In this document: piece by piece, positions 9,119-17,579 of the stretch
How positions within the stretch are numbered: the stretch's first letter is position 1
Layout of the letters: each line of letters starts with the position of its first letter
Assembly (NCBI GenBank): GCA_028867755.1
Contig: JAGWFT010000001.1
Span: 164,727-228,726, forward strand
Direction of reading: 5' to 3'
Source: Nitrososphaerota archaeon
Lineage (GTDB): Archaea; Thermoproteota; Nitrososphaeria; Nitrososphaerales; Nitrosopumilaceae
Length of the DNA stretch: 64,000 nt
Position numbers and translations under genes: made by a program
Notes under the pieces: model-generated
Databases searched by the model: none
Told to the model about the DNA's origin: nothing
What the model saw: only the letters and a program-made list of their open reading frames with translations

Positions 9119-9880
9119 AATAACTTTGGCTTTTCTATATCCATGACTAAAAGTTTTGTCATATAGTCTAGAATATTCATAATGTTTCGGGTTTACAATT
9201 TCTCCGATTATTATGATTGCAGTCTTTGTGATTTTTTCATCTCTGATTTTTTTTGCAATGTTTTCCAGTGTACCTTTTATCACTTTTTCATCATTCCAGC
9301 TTGCTCTATACACAACTGCGACTGGAGTTGACTTTGAATAGCCTCCCTTGATGGTTTCTTTTACAATATCAGATATGAGATGAACGCTAAGATAGAATAT
9401 CATGGTGGCTTTGTGCTTTGCAAGTTCTGAGATCTTCTCTCTTGTTGGTACTTTTGTTCGTGATTCAGCCCTTGTTACAATAATAGTTTGAGTGACGCCA
9501 GGCAAAGTTAGCTCACAGCCTAACACTGCAGCAGATGCAAGAAATGAGGTTATTCCAGGTACAACCTCAAACTCTATTCCTTCTTTTTTGAGATTGTCAG
9601 TTTGTTCTCGTATTGCACCATAGATTGAAGGGTCACCATCATGCAATCTTACAACTAATTTTCCTTTTAGTGCATTATCGTGTAGAATCTTAAAAATATC
9701 TTCTCTTACTAGTTTTGCAGCATCATATAGTTCTGCTTTTTTACAAAGCTTGACTATCTCAGGCGGGATCAATGAACCCGAATATACAACAACATCGGCT
9801 TTTTGGATTAGTTTTTTGGCCTTGACAGTGATGAGTTCTGGGTCACCGGGACCGCAGCCTACAAAGTATACTTTATGCAC
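9113..9880 (-). CDS. cbiF: Precorrin-4/cobalt-precorrin-4 C11-methyltransferase
   Basis: 255 residues. SAM-dependent methylation of C11 in corrin-ring synthesis for vitamin B12. The tetrapyrrole methylase motifs are all present: VGCGPGDPELITVKA at the N terminus, VVYSGSLIP, VRLHDGDPSIYGA (~78-90), VVPGITSFLASAA, and TLPGVTQTII. Length is typical for CbiF/CobM. The start overlaps the end of cbiL by 8 bases, so the two are probably co-transcribed. Whether substrates carry cobalt cannot be read from the sequence; archaea usually use the early-cobalt route. Confidence 0.92.
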   Translation of the reverse strand: MHKVYFVGCGPGDPELITVKAKKLIQKADVVVYSGSLIPPEIVKLCKKAELYDAAKLVREDIFKILHDNALKGKLVVRLHDGDPSIYGAIREQTDNLKKEGIEFEVVPGITSFLASAAVLGCELTLPGVTQTIIVTRAESRTKVPTREKISELAKHKATMIFYLSVHLISDIVKETIKGGYSKSTPVAVVYRASWNDEKVIKGTLENIAKKIRDEKITKTAIIIIGEIVNPKHYEYSRLYDKTFSHGYRKAKVIS

Positions 9881-10595
9881 GTTTTACCACCATGATTGAA
9901 AAATACTTGCTAGTCAGAGTGTCCTTTGTGACATCGCCTAGTGTTAGTTTCTTTACAATCTCTTCGTTTGTTCCTACGTCTTGTGCTATTGCAAAAAGCG
10001 AGCTGTCAGGAAAGCCAGCTTCCTTGAGTAGTATAATGACTTGATCAAAATATCTGCCATCTTTTAGAAATATCATAGTGTCACAGTTCTTTGCTGTCTC
10101 TTTTACTCTAGAAAGATCATAACATGCAGGTATCACTGCAACTGTTTCATCCCCTTCTGCTATACTGATTCCTACTTTGGAAGCAAAAGCAAACATGGAT
10201 ACTATTCCAGGAATTACTGTTATCTTGATTTCTGGATATTTTGACTTGAGTTCGCGTTGCAAGTAAATCCACGTGCTATATAGCGACGGATCTCCTACTG
10301 TAAGATATACAACGTTTTTTCCATCCTTTACTTTACTAGCTATTATGCGTGCATTGGTTTCCCATGTGTTCTCTAAGGTCTCTCTGTCCTTTACCATAGG
10401 AAATACCAAGTTTATGATATCAGGTTTTTTGGATTTGTCAATCAGTGATGATATTATAGAATATGCAATACTTTCTTTGCCTTCCCTTGAGGTAGGACAC
10501 ATGATTACGTCAGCGCTTTGAATGGCTTTCACTGCCTTTACGGTAAGAAGATCTGGATCTCCAGGACCACAGCCAACACATGTCAATTCTGTCAT
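9873..10595 (-). CDS. cbiL: Precorrin-2/cobalt-factor II C20-methyltransferase
   Basis: 240 residues. SAM-dependent C20 methylation, the step that commits sirohydrochlorin/precorrin-2 to the corrin path. Motifs: CVGCGPGDPDLLTVKAVKA at the N terminus, the C20-type insert ADVIMCPTSREGKES, YLTVGDPSLYSTW (~98-110) and VIPGIVSMFAFAS. It lies directly upstream of cbiF with an 8-base overlap. cbiT, on the same strand further upstream, is now separated by a large surface-protein gene. Confidence 0.92.
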   Translation of the reverse strand: MTELTCVGCGPGDPDLLTVKAVKAIQSADVIMCPTSREGKESIAYSIISSLIDKSKKPDIINLVFPMVKDRETLENTWETNARIIASKVKDGKNVVYLTVGDPSLYSTWIYLQRELKSKYPEIKITVIPGIVSMFAFASKVGISIAEGDETVAVIPACYDLSRVKETAKNCDTMIFLKDGRYFDQVIILLKEAGFPDSSLFAIAQDVGTNEEIVKKLTLGDVTKDTLTSKYFSIMVVKRA

Positions 10596-10723
10596 TTATA
10601 GAAAAACCGCCCACAGTACCTAATTAAAAGTTAGATTTCGACACACATAGGGATGAAATGAAGTTATGATATTTTTTGGAATCGTTACTGGATATACAGA
10701 TTTTAATTTTTATGATGTTATGT

Positions 10724-12604
10724 TCAACTTAGATTGGCTGCATTTTCTGCATGTACCCACGCGTCTCTGTAGTCATATATCGCTCTATGTAATTGACCTC
10801 TATGTGTATCCATCTTTCCTTTTTCTAGACCGTTAACTGCAATGTGAATTTCTCCCTCGATCTTCTTTATTATTTTTTTATCTGCATGGTGCGACTTGAG
10901 ATCCATGTAATGTGTCATTGCTGCCTTAATCTCATTGTGAGCAAGTGATTTGTCTATTCCAACCAGTTTGTAGACAATTGTATTTGCTGCACTTGCAAAG
11001 GCGGATGATATTTGTTGTGTCTTGAGGTTAGCAAGATCAGCATCATTAACACTATCATCTGCATCCTTCATGTCATGGTCATGTGACGGAGGTGCTCCTA
11101 TCAGCTTTTCCAGTTCATCCACAGCACCAGCTTCTTCATTGAAAACTTTTCTTCCCGTATTACTATTTAATGTATTTCCGTCAGCATTCCACAGATTTTT
11201 TGAAATACTATTTTGTATATGTAATGCTGTGCTGTCAAGAATTTTTAGTGTAGATTTATCAGTTATTCCAGATTCTAGATTTGTAATATCATTTGCTAAA
11301 GAACCCTTCTTTGTCTGTAATGTATTTGGTATTGATACTGTAAGTTGTGATACGCCTGCACTTGCAAGGTGTGAGGAGTCACCGCTGTATGTAGCAGTAA
11401 TTGAGATTGGGCCTACGTTAGATGGAGTGTAAGAAGTAGCGCACGAACCTGTTGATAGAGTACATGTTGGAGGATTGAATGTTCCTAAAGCATCATTATC
11501 ACTGAATGTTATTGTTCCACCAAGCGTGGATGATGGTGAATTTGTATCCGTGACAGTAACAGTATATTTTATCGTTTGACCAAGTACAATAGAAGATGGA
11601 TTGGGTGATGCTGAGGTAGTTGTTGAATCTAGTGAATTTGATCCGTCGTTTATTACGGAAACTGTACCGTCATTTTGATTGGTAACAAAGACCTCGCCTT
11701 TTGCAGAATCATATGCTATATCAGTAGGATTATTTCCTACTGTGATTGTATTAGTTACTGAGTTTGATACGTCGTTTATTACGGAAACTGTACCGTCATT
11801 TGAATTGGCAACAAAGACCTCGCCTTTTGCAGAATCATATGCTATATCAGTAGGATTATTTCCTACTGTGATTGTATTAGTTACTGAGTTTGATACGTCG
11901 TTTATTACGGAAACTGTACCGTCACCTCCGTTTGGAACGAAAACCTCGCCTTTTGCAGAATCATATGCAATTTCACCAGGACTATTTCCTACTGTGATTG
12001 TATTAGTTACTGAGTTTGATACGTCGTTTATTACGGAAACTGTACCGTCACCTCCGTTTGTAACAAAGACCTCGCCTTTTGCAGAATCATATGCTATGCC
12101 AAAAGGCATGCTTCCTACTGTGATTGTATTAGTTACTGAGTTTGATACGTCGTTTATTACGGAAACTGTACCGTCATTTGAATTGACAACAAAGACCTCG
12201 CCTTTTGCAGAATCATATGCAATTTCACCAGGACTATTCCCTACTGTGATTGTATTAGTTACTGAGTTTGATACGTCGTTTATTACGGAAACTGTACCGT
12301 TACCTCCGTTTGGAACAAAGACCTCGCCTTTTGCAGAATCATATGCTATGCCAAAAGGAAAAGAGCCTACTGTGATTGTATTAGTTACTGAGTTTGATAC
12401 GTCGTTTATTACGGAAACTGTACCGTCATTTGAATTGGCAACAAAGACCTCGCCTTTTGCAGAATCATATACTGCACCAAAAGGCATACTTCCTACTGTG
12501 ATTGTAACAATAGGCGATGCCGCAAATGACTGATGTATGTCAATAAAAAGAAAACTAGATGCAACAAACAACACCAGAATAAAAATAGATTTAGAATGTA
12601 GCAT
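10724..12604 (-). CDS. Secreted seven-bladed YVTN beta-propeller protein with Ig-like and helical domains
   Basis: 626 residues. Signal peptide ~1-28 (ends SFA). Seven 42-residue YVTN-type repeats (~30-325) each read like ITVG-x-P-IAYDSAKGEVFV-xN-x-DGTVSVIND, giving one complete seven-bladed propeller. Next is a bacterial Ig-like domain (~330-420, with NPSSIVLGQTIKYTVTVTD), then a C-terminal helical region rich in His, Lys and Asp (~430-626) including MKDADDSVNDAD and a long amphipathic helix. It is probably an extracellular binding or scaffold protein. It sits between cbiL and cbiT, which suggests insertion into a former cobalamin cluster (inference). Confidence 0.85.
   Translation of the reverse strand: MLHSKSIFILVLFVASSFLFIDIHQSFAASPIVTITVGSMPFGAVYDSAKGEVFVANSNDGTVSVINDVSNSVTNTITVGSFPFGIAYDSAKGEVFVPNGGNGTVSVINDVSNSVTNTITVGNSPGEIAYDSAKGEVFVVNSNDGTVSVINDVSNSVTNTITVGSMPFGIAYDSAKGEVFVTNGGDGTVSVINDVSNSVTNTITVGNSPGEIAYDSAKGEVFVPNGGDGTVSVINDVSNSVTNTITVGNNPTDIAYDSAKGEVFVANSNDGTVSVINDVSNSVTNTITVGNNPTDIAYDSAKGEVFVTNQNDGTVSVINDGSNSLDSTTTSASPNPSSIVLGQTIKYTVTVTDTNSPSSTLGGTITFSDNDALGTFNPPTCTLSTGSCATSYTPSNVGPISITATYSGDSSHLASAGVSQLTVSIPNTLQTKKGSLANDITNLESGITDKSTLKILDSTALHIQNSISKNLWNADGNTLNSNTGRKVFNEEAGAVDELEKLIGAPPSHDHDMKDADDSVNDADLANLKTQQISSAFASAANTIVYKLVGIDKSLAHNEIKAAMTHYMDLKSHHADKKIIKKIEGEIHIAVNGLEKGKMDTHRGQLHRAIYDYRDAWVHAENAANLS
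11641..12511. repeat. Seven 126-bp near-identical tandem repeats (propeller blades)
   Basis: Period 126 bp, matching one 42-residue blade. Long stretches such as the one encoding DGTVSVINDVSNSVTNT are identical between most units, and variation is confined to a few codons per unit. DNA-level identity implies recent amplification or gene conversion, and the array could change length by slippage or recombination. Confidence 0.9.
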
Positions 12605-12898
12605 CTATGTCACAATTTTCCAATTAGCACAATGTGACAAACAATAATACGAAATGAAAAATGATCTGTTCATTGGTTTTCTAGGATCTGTTCCAGGCAT
12701 GAGATATAAAAACCTTGAAAAAGTTTTTTCTGTTACACAATTAAAAATCAAATTTTGATTATTTCAGAATTTAACAATACAGATTATGTGATTCAGTAAT
12801 TTGTTGCTACACAAATAAAAAAATAGATCTCCTTTTTCTTATATTGTTAATTCATATTTCCAGTATTTGGAGAATAGCAAATTATTTTAGATAAATCA

Positions 12899-13489
12899 CT
12901 ATATTTTTGTTGCAGATATTATGGTGACTGGATTTCTAGCAAGCATCATTGTACCAGTAGATGTCTTGCGACTTTTTGATATTGTAACCTGAGTAATGTC
13001 AACAGACGAAAACTTGAGTTTTTCCATAACTGAAAGCACGGAATAAAGAGTCTCAATCAATATAGTACCAATTACTATACGTCCTCCTTGTTTCAGCTTA
13101 CCTTCACAGAGTTTTAGTATTTCAGATGTCTCCCCACTTGTTCCTCCTATGAAAATGGTATCAGCTAAAGGGAGCTCTGAAATTTTTTCCAATGCATTTC
13201 CCAGAATTACTGTAACATTTGAGACCCCAAATTTATCCAAGTTCTTCTTTGTGAGTTCTACTGCTTTTGGATCAAAGTCAACTGCAAAAATTTTCCCTGA
13301 CAGACCTATTTGATAGGCTGCCTCTACAGATACAGATCCACTACCACATCCTATATCATAGACTGTTTGGCTTTCAGAGAGTCTGCCTTTACTAATTTGT
13401 ACTACACGTATCTCTTCTTTTGTAATTGGTACTTCTTCTATTCTCTCAAATAGCTCATCTGGAATACCAAAAGTTCGGTGTTTCCACAT
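12899..13489 (-). CDS. cbiT: Cobalt-precorrin-6B C15-methyltransferase (decarboxylating), CbiT
   Basis: 196 residues. Methylates C15 and decarboxylates the C12 acetate in corrin synthesis. The class I methyltransferase SAM motif is TVYDIGCGSGSVSVEAA (~42-58), with acidic AVDFDPKAVEL after strand 2 and IFIGGTSGE for motif IV. The N-terminal GIPDELFER is typical of CbiT. This is the stand-alone CbiT form, not the CbiET/CobL fusion. The partner CbiE is not in this window. The 294 bases downstream to the propeller gene hold no gene that I can see. Confidence 0.9.
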   Translation of the reverse strand: MWKHRTFGIPDELFERIEEVPITKEEIRVVQISKGRLSESQTVYDIGCGSGSVSVEAAYQIGLSGKIFAVDFDPKAVELTKKNLDKFGVSNVTVILGNALEKISELPLADTIFIGGTSGETSEILKLCEGKLKQGGRIVIGTILIETLYSVLSVMEKLKFSSVDITQVTISKSRKTSTGTMMLARNPVTIISATKI

Positions 13490-13532
13490 CCGACTTTATA
13501 AAATCCTATTTGATATTTAGTGGTACCTAATG

Positions 13533-13664
13533 GGTTCTGTCAGATCTACAGTTGATCATATCATATCGAGACTAACTTGTTTCCATAGGCTCCAAGGATT
13601 AATGGCTGTAAGTTCTCCACGTTCCTGTTCATCGCGGTTCTATTCCCGCAGATTGGGCAGAACC
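13533..13664. mobile_element. 132-bp MITE-like element with terminal inverted repeats and 8-bp target duplication
   Basis: The left end reads GGTTCTGTCAGATCTACAG (13533-13551). The reverse complement of the right end (13646-13664) reads GGTTCTGCCCAATCTGCGG: 14 of 19 positions match, and the first seven are identical. Directly outside lie ACCTAATG (13525-13532) and ACTTAATG (13665-13672), an 8-bp direct repeat with one mismatch. Inside, the minus strand has an open frame ending at 13561 with FCPICGNR, which may be the tail of a lost transposase. The right flank touches the stop codon of the neighbouring membrane-protein gene. Confidence 0.65.
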
Positions 13665-13671
13665 ACTTAAT
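13561..13671 (-). pseudogene. Possible transposase C-terminal remnant inside the MITE-like element
   Basis: An open frame with no start encodes IKWFCPICGNRTAMNRNVEN and further residues to a stop at 13561. The CPIC motif resembles half of a zinc ribbon. It is too short to assign to an IS family, and chance is possible. It is supported mainly by lying inside the inverted-repeat element. Confidence 0.3.
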
Positions 13672-14110
13672 GTACAGTCATGATACCGCTGATATCAGAG
13701 TGTATGAGTGTATTTATTAGAATCCAGCTGAATATGAACATCAGAAAATAGCTTCCAATACCAGTCATGATAAGTTTTCTCTTATCAGACAACGGCAATG
13801 GAACTCTTAGTGCCTTTGCTATTCCATATGATATAATAAATAACACAATTACAATTCCCAATCCTGTATATGCCCTTTCGTGAGCATGCAACATGGTATT
13901 TCCAATTATAGCAGAAATAGTTCCGGCTAGTATGCCCAAGCCTACACGTAACCAAAATACCTTGTCAAGGCCTCTCTTTATCTTGGATTCATCAGTATCT
14001 GTCTTAGGTACCTCTGGAGGCATGTCCTTTGCAGAATTGTCATTTGGCTCTGGTTTCTTATCGTTATCTTTGCCCTTTGGATGTCTTACCAAGTAAATTT
14101 TCAAACTCAC
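13667..14110 (-). CDS. Small multispanning membrane protein, possibly EMC6/Rab5IF-like
   Basis: 147 residues. The N-terminal ~50 residues are charged and cytoplasm-like (Lys/Asp/Pro rich). Then come GLDKVFWLRVGLGILAGTIS, a second hydrophobic segment (YTGLGIVIVLFIISYGIAKAL) and a third (~110-135, GIGSYFLMFIFSWILI). The spacing and the LRVGLGILAG motif resemble archaeal EMC6-like proteins, thought to be distant relatives of an ER membrane-insertase subunit; I hold this only moderately. A MITE-like element abuts its stop codon. Confidence 0.6.
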   Translation of the reverse strand: MSLKIYLVRHPKGKDNDKKPEPNDNSAKDMPPEVPKTDTDESKIKRGLDKVFWLRVGLGILAGTISAIIGNTMLHAHERAYTGLGIVIVLFIISYGIAKALRVPLPLSDKRKLIMTGIGSYFLMFIFSWILINTLIHSDISGIMTVH

Positions 14111-14188
14111 TCAGTTAGTTCCCGTTTAAAATGTTTGGCTAAAACCCCAAATAGGAAGAGTATAATTTTGGCGTGATAGCATCTCATT

Positions 14189-16117
14189 ATGACGCTTGCA
14201 GGAATTGAACTGTGTTATCTGGTAAACGAGATAGTCAGTAAGACAAAGGATTACTATGTTAGTAACATTTACGGTATAACTCGTAATAGTCTTCTGTTCA
14301 AACTACATCACCCTGAAAAACCAGATCTCTTGCTCATGTTTTCTACATTTGGACTTTGGATTACTAATGTAAAGATAAGTCAGATGGAGGAGAATAGACT
14401 AGTGAAGAGACTTAGAAATGATCTTCTTCGCGCCAGAATTATTAACGTTGAACAAATTGGCAGTGAAAGAATAGTCCAAGTTACATTTAGCGGTTTCAAC
14501 CAAGAATTTGTTCTGATTGGGGAGTTTTTTGGTGATGGTAACATACTTTTGTGCAATAAAGAGATGAAGATCTTGTCGCTTCTTCATTCAATTGATGTAA
14601 GACATAGAAGGTTGGGAGTCGGCCTAACATATGTTCCTCCACCGTCAAGTGGTCTTGATATTTTTAAAGTAACACAAAAAGATCTTGAAGAGATTAGATC
14701 TGCATCTACTGCAACGATCAGGTGGGTTGGCAGGACTCTTGGATTACCCTCCAAATATGCCGAGGAGATAACAAAGAGATCCAATGTAGATAGCCAGAGA
14801 TTGGGAAATACATTGTCTAGTGAAGAAGTTACCAAGATATATCAAGCAACAAGGGAGATAATTGAAAAAGTTGTCAATGGAAAACATGATCCATGCATTG
14901 TTCGCGATGACAAGGGAGCAGATGTGCATCCCATACCGCTTGGAGATGTTTCACAAAAAAATGTTAGTAAAGTATCTAGTTTTATGGAAGGATTGGATTC
15001 ATTGTTTTCTGAAAATCTTCTAGAACAGGGAAAGACATCACAAACTGATACCGTAAGCCAAAAGATAATTGAAATGGAGCATAAACTTGAGGAACAAAAC
15101 AAGGCAATATCATTAGTTAAACAAAGAGCCGAATCAATATCCAAGGTTGCCAAAGCTCTTTTTGGTTTGGCATCAGTTGGAGTTACATCTATTGAGGATT
15201 CAAGAGTTCCATCACTATTGCAAGAACACAATTCCTCTCTGATAAGAGAAAGTGGCATACTAATGATAAATGTCGAGGAAGATAAAGTGAAGATCAACCC
15301 AGAATCATCAATTCAAGCCATAGCCTCTATCTTGTTTAACGAATCAAAACGGCAATTAAAAGCAATTGAGACAATAGGGTCAGAAAAGATCAAGACAGAA
15401 AAAAACTTGGATGCATTCAGAAAACAGGCCATCATTACACAAAATTCTATTGTTTTTGCAATACAGAAAAAGAGAGAATGGTATGAAAGATACAGATGGT
15501 TTTTCACTTCAGATGGACTTTTAGCAATTGGGGGACGAGATGCATCTTCCAATTCTTCGGTAATAAGAAAACATCTAGGCAAAGATGACAGAGTCTTTCA
15601 CGCAGAAATAGTAGGATCACCATTTTTTATCCTAAAGGATAGTGAAGATAACATTGCATCAAGCATAACTGAAGTGGCACAAGCCACAGTCTGTTTTAGC
15701 AGGGCTTGGAGAGAAGGACTATACGGATTAAATGCCTACTGGGTAAAACCAGATCAGATAAAGATGGGAGCACCCACGGGTCAATTTCTTGCAAAGGGAG
15801 CATTTCCAATAGAAGGTACTAGAAACTTTGTTCAAGTTTCAAACTTGCAACTAGCCATAGGGTTGTATCAAAAAGATGACAGTTATACGATCATGTGCGG
15901 CCCACTACCAGCAGTGAAGATAAGATGCTTGTTTTATGTAATTATAGAACCATCAGGAACTGACATGACGGATCTTGCAAAAAAGATAAGATTAGAATTT
16001 CTAAAACTTGCAGAAAATCAAGATGTTGTTAAAGCATTTAATATTGATGATTTTATACGTGCACTTCCTGCTGGCGATAGCCACATAGTAGAATCAGGTA
16101 TTGGTCAAGGATATTGA
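14189..16117 (+). CDS. NFACT/Rqc2-family ribosome quality control protein
   Basis: 642 residues. Relatives (bacterial RqcH, yeast Rqc2, human NEMF) bind 60S/50S subunits carrying stalled peptidyl-tRNA and add C-terminal tails. The NFACT-N domain is residues ~1-190 (LAGIELCYLVNEI, FGDGNILL, LTYVPPPSSG). A coiled coil lies at ~280-460, and an NFACT-R/DUF814-type domain at ~455-560 (WYERYRWFFTSDGLLAIGGRDASSNS, FHAEIVGSPF, AWREGLYGLNAYWVKPDQI). The N-domain Asp-Arg pair used in tailing reads Glu93-Arg94 here. The next gene overlaps by 4 bases. Confidence 0.88.
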   Translation: MTLAGIELCYLVNEIVSKTKDYYVSNIYGITRNSLLFKLHHPEKPDLLLMFSTFGLWITNVKISQMEENRLVKRLRNDLLRARIINVEQIGSERIVQVTFSGFNQEFVLIGEFFGDGNILLCNKEMKILSLLHSIDVRHRRLGVGLTYVPPPSSGLDIFKVTQKDLEEIRSASTATIRWVGRTLGLPSKYAEEITKRSNVDSQRLGNTLSSEEVTKIYQATREIIEKVVNGKHDPCIVRDDKGADVHPIPLGDVSQKNVSKVSSFMEGLDSLFSENLLEQGKTSQTDTVSQKIIEMEHKLEEQNKAISLVKQRAESISKVAKALFGLASVGVTSIEDSRVPSLLQEHNSSLIRESGILMINVEEDKVKINPESSIQAIASILFNESKRQLKAIETIGSEKIKTEKNLDAFRKQAIITQNSIVFAIQKKREWYERYRWFFTSDGLLAIGGRDASSNSSVIRKHLGKDDRVFHAEIVGSPFFILKDSEDNIASSITEVAQATVCFSRAWREGLYGLNAYWVKPDQIKMGAPTGQFLAKGAFPIEGTRNFVQVSNLQLAIGLYQKDDSYTIMCGPLPAVKIRCLFYVIIEPSGTDMTDLAKKIRLEFLKLAENQDVVKAFNIDDFIRALPAGDSHIVESGIGQGY

Positions 16118-16602
16118 GTACACATAAACCTAGTTTTGTAGTTGATGCAATGCTTGGAAATTTGGCAAGAAAGTTGCGTATTCTTGGCTATGATTCTAAA
16201 TACGAGTCTTCAATTGAAGATTCAGATTTAATCAAGATTGCAGATAAACAAAGACGTATCATAGTTACAAAAGATGAGAATCTTTCTAAAAATGCCGAAA
16301 AAGTAAACGTTACGACAGTCCTCATTAGAGGAAATGATGAAATTGAACAGATCATCCAGATTGCAAAAAAAATCGGTCTTTCAAATTTTGTACTTGATAC
16401 CAACTCTTCAAGATGCGTCAATTGTAATGGAAAAATTGAAGCAATTGATAAAATAAGGATCATGGAAAAGGTTCCTCTTGGAATTTATGAAAGGCAAGAA
16501 AAATTTTGGGTTTGTAATGATTGCAAGAAAATTTATTGGGAAGGAACTCATCTTGAAAAACTACAAGAGTTTGTGCAGAGATTGAATCATAGATTGGAAT
16601 GA
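16114..16602 (+). CDS. Mut7-C RNase-domain protein (PIN-like) with zinc ribbon
   Basis: 162 residues from TTG at 16114, overlapping the NFACT stop by 4 bases. The TTG is chosen because the conserved FVVDAMLGNLARKLRILGYD begins only a few residues later. The N-terminal PIN-like fold has acidic residues (DAML, DSDLI, TKDENLS) and the C-terminal half a four-cysteine ribbon (CVNC, CNDC). Members are predicted endoribonucleases. The linkage with NFACT suggests a role in RNA or ribosome quality control (inference). Confidence 0.82.
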   Translation: MSTHKPSFVVDAMLGNLARKLRILGYDSKYESSIEDSDLIKIADKQRRIIVTKDENLSKNAEKVNVTTVLIRGNDEIEQIIQIAKKIGLSNFVLDTNSSRCVNCNGKIEAIDKIRIMEKVPLGIYERQEKFWVCNDCKKIYWEGTHLEKLQEFVQRLNHRLE

Positions 16603-17201
16603 ATCCCATATCTGATTATGATGGAGAAGTGCTTGTCAGAACAGCTAGAACAGCTGTTACAGAGTATCTCAAAACTGGGAAAAGGATGGAACTTTCAGGC
16701 GAGATCAAATCAAGATTTTCTTTCAACTCTGGAATATTTGTAACTCTTAACAAGGATAAAGATCTCAGAGGATGCATTGGATTTCCTACCCCCGATAGAA
16801 AGCTATACCAATCTCTCTTGGATGCAGCAATAGCATCAGCAACAGAAGATCCAAGATTCCCACCTGTAAAACATGACGAGTTGACCAAGATTTCCTTTGA
16901 GGTAACTGTTTTGACTCCGCCAGAGGTAATAAAAGTACAAAACCCTTCTGAATATCCAAAAGTGATCAAGGTTGGAAGAGACGGGCTTGTTGTAAGATGG
17001 GAGTTTGGTTCTGGGCTTTTACTTCCCCAAGTGCCTGTTGAATATAGATGGAATGAAGAGGAGTTTCTTTCTCACACTTGCCAGAAGGCAGGTGCACCTA
17101 AAGATTGCTGGAAACAAAAGAGCACCATGGTTTTACGATTTGAGGGAATTGTGTTCAAAGAAACAAATCCCAATGGTTCCGTAATACGAGTTAATCTATA
17201 G
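16599..17201 (+). CDS. AMMECR1-domain protein
   Basis: 200 residues. The family hallmark LRGCIGFP is at ~57-64, with ATEDPRFPPV and SFEVTVLTPPE following, then LLPQVPVEY and HTCQKAGAP. Length and layout match archaeal AMMECR1 proteins. The molecular activity is not established; other family members have been linked to radical-SAM and dioxygenase-like partners. The start overlaps the Mut7-C gene by 4 bases, so the three genes from 14189 look like one transcription unit. Confidence 0.88.
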   Translation: MNPISDYDGEVLVRTARTAVTEYLKTGKRMELSGEIKSRFSFNSGIFVTLNKDKDLRGCIGFPTPDRKLYQSLLDAAIASATEDPRFPPVKHDELTKISFEVTVLTPPEVIKVQNPSEYPKVIKVGRDGLVVRWEFGSGLLLPQVPVEYRWNEEEFLSHTCQKAGAPKDCWKQKSTMVLRFEGIVFKETNPNGSVIRVNL

Positions 17202-17579
17202 AATTTTTCCTTCTATTGCGTCAACAAGAATTTCTTGACCTTCTTTTAATGATTCGTAGTCTTTTTTTTCTGCAACAACCAGTGGAATGTTTGAGATTGC
17301 ACACCCCGATGCTGTCGTGATATCTGCCTTGAGGCATATTATTGCAAGTGGTGCACATTTGTTGTATTTCAGTGAGTAAATTGTGTATGCACCTACGCTA
17401 CTACCTATACCTTTTGGAAAGACAAGAATCTTGCCTCCTACAAATTTGTCAAAGAGATCATGATTTTCATCTCGTATCCTTCCTGTCAACTTGTCTACAC
17501 CCCCAAGGAAATTCACTGGGTTTTCTGCGCAAAGTACAGTACCTTTTGCTTTTCCCCTAACGATTATCTTGACATTCAT
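17196..17579 (-). CDS. Aconitase X swivel subunit (phosphomevalonate dehydratase small subunit)
   Basis: 127 residues. Swivelling domain (formerly DUF126) of aconitase X: VRGKAKGTVLCAENPVNFLGGVD near the N terminus, VFPKGIGSSVGAYTIY in the middle, and AISNIPLVV. In archaea the two-subunit enzyme dehydrates mevalonate 5-phosphate to trans-anhydromevalonate 5-phosphate in the modified mevalonate pathway to isoprenoid lipids. Its start overlaps the large-subunit stop by 4 bases. Confidence 0.88.
   Translation of the reverse strand: MNVKIIVRGKAKGTVLCAENPVNFLGGVDKLTGRIRDENHDLFDKFVGGKILVFPKGIGSSVGAYTIYSLKYNKCAPLAIICLKADITTASGCAISNIPLVVAEKKDYESLKEGQEILVDAIEGKIL

Noticed and set aside
11641-12511. 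CRISPR-like array because of regular repeats
   Set aside because: The 126-bp repeats are inside one open reading frame and code for propeller blades; no unique spacers of constant length.
11679-12533. Long plus-strand reading frame opposite the propeller gene
   Set aside because: It mirrors the repeats of the minus-strand gene; the minus frame has signal peptide and blade motifs, while the plus frame has no domain.
13533-13664. Possible tRNA with acceptor-like arms GGTTCTG/CAGAACC and a B-box-like GGTTCTATTCC
   Set aside because: The T-stem cannot form five pairs, no D arm or anticodon arm fits, and the arms are better explained as terminal inverted repeats flanked by a direct repeat.
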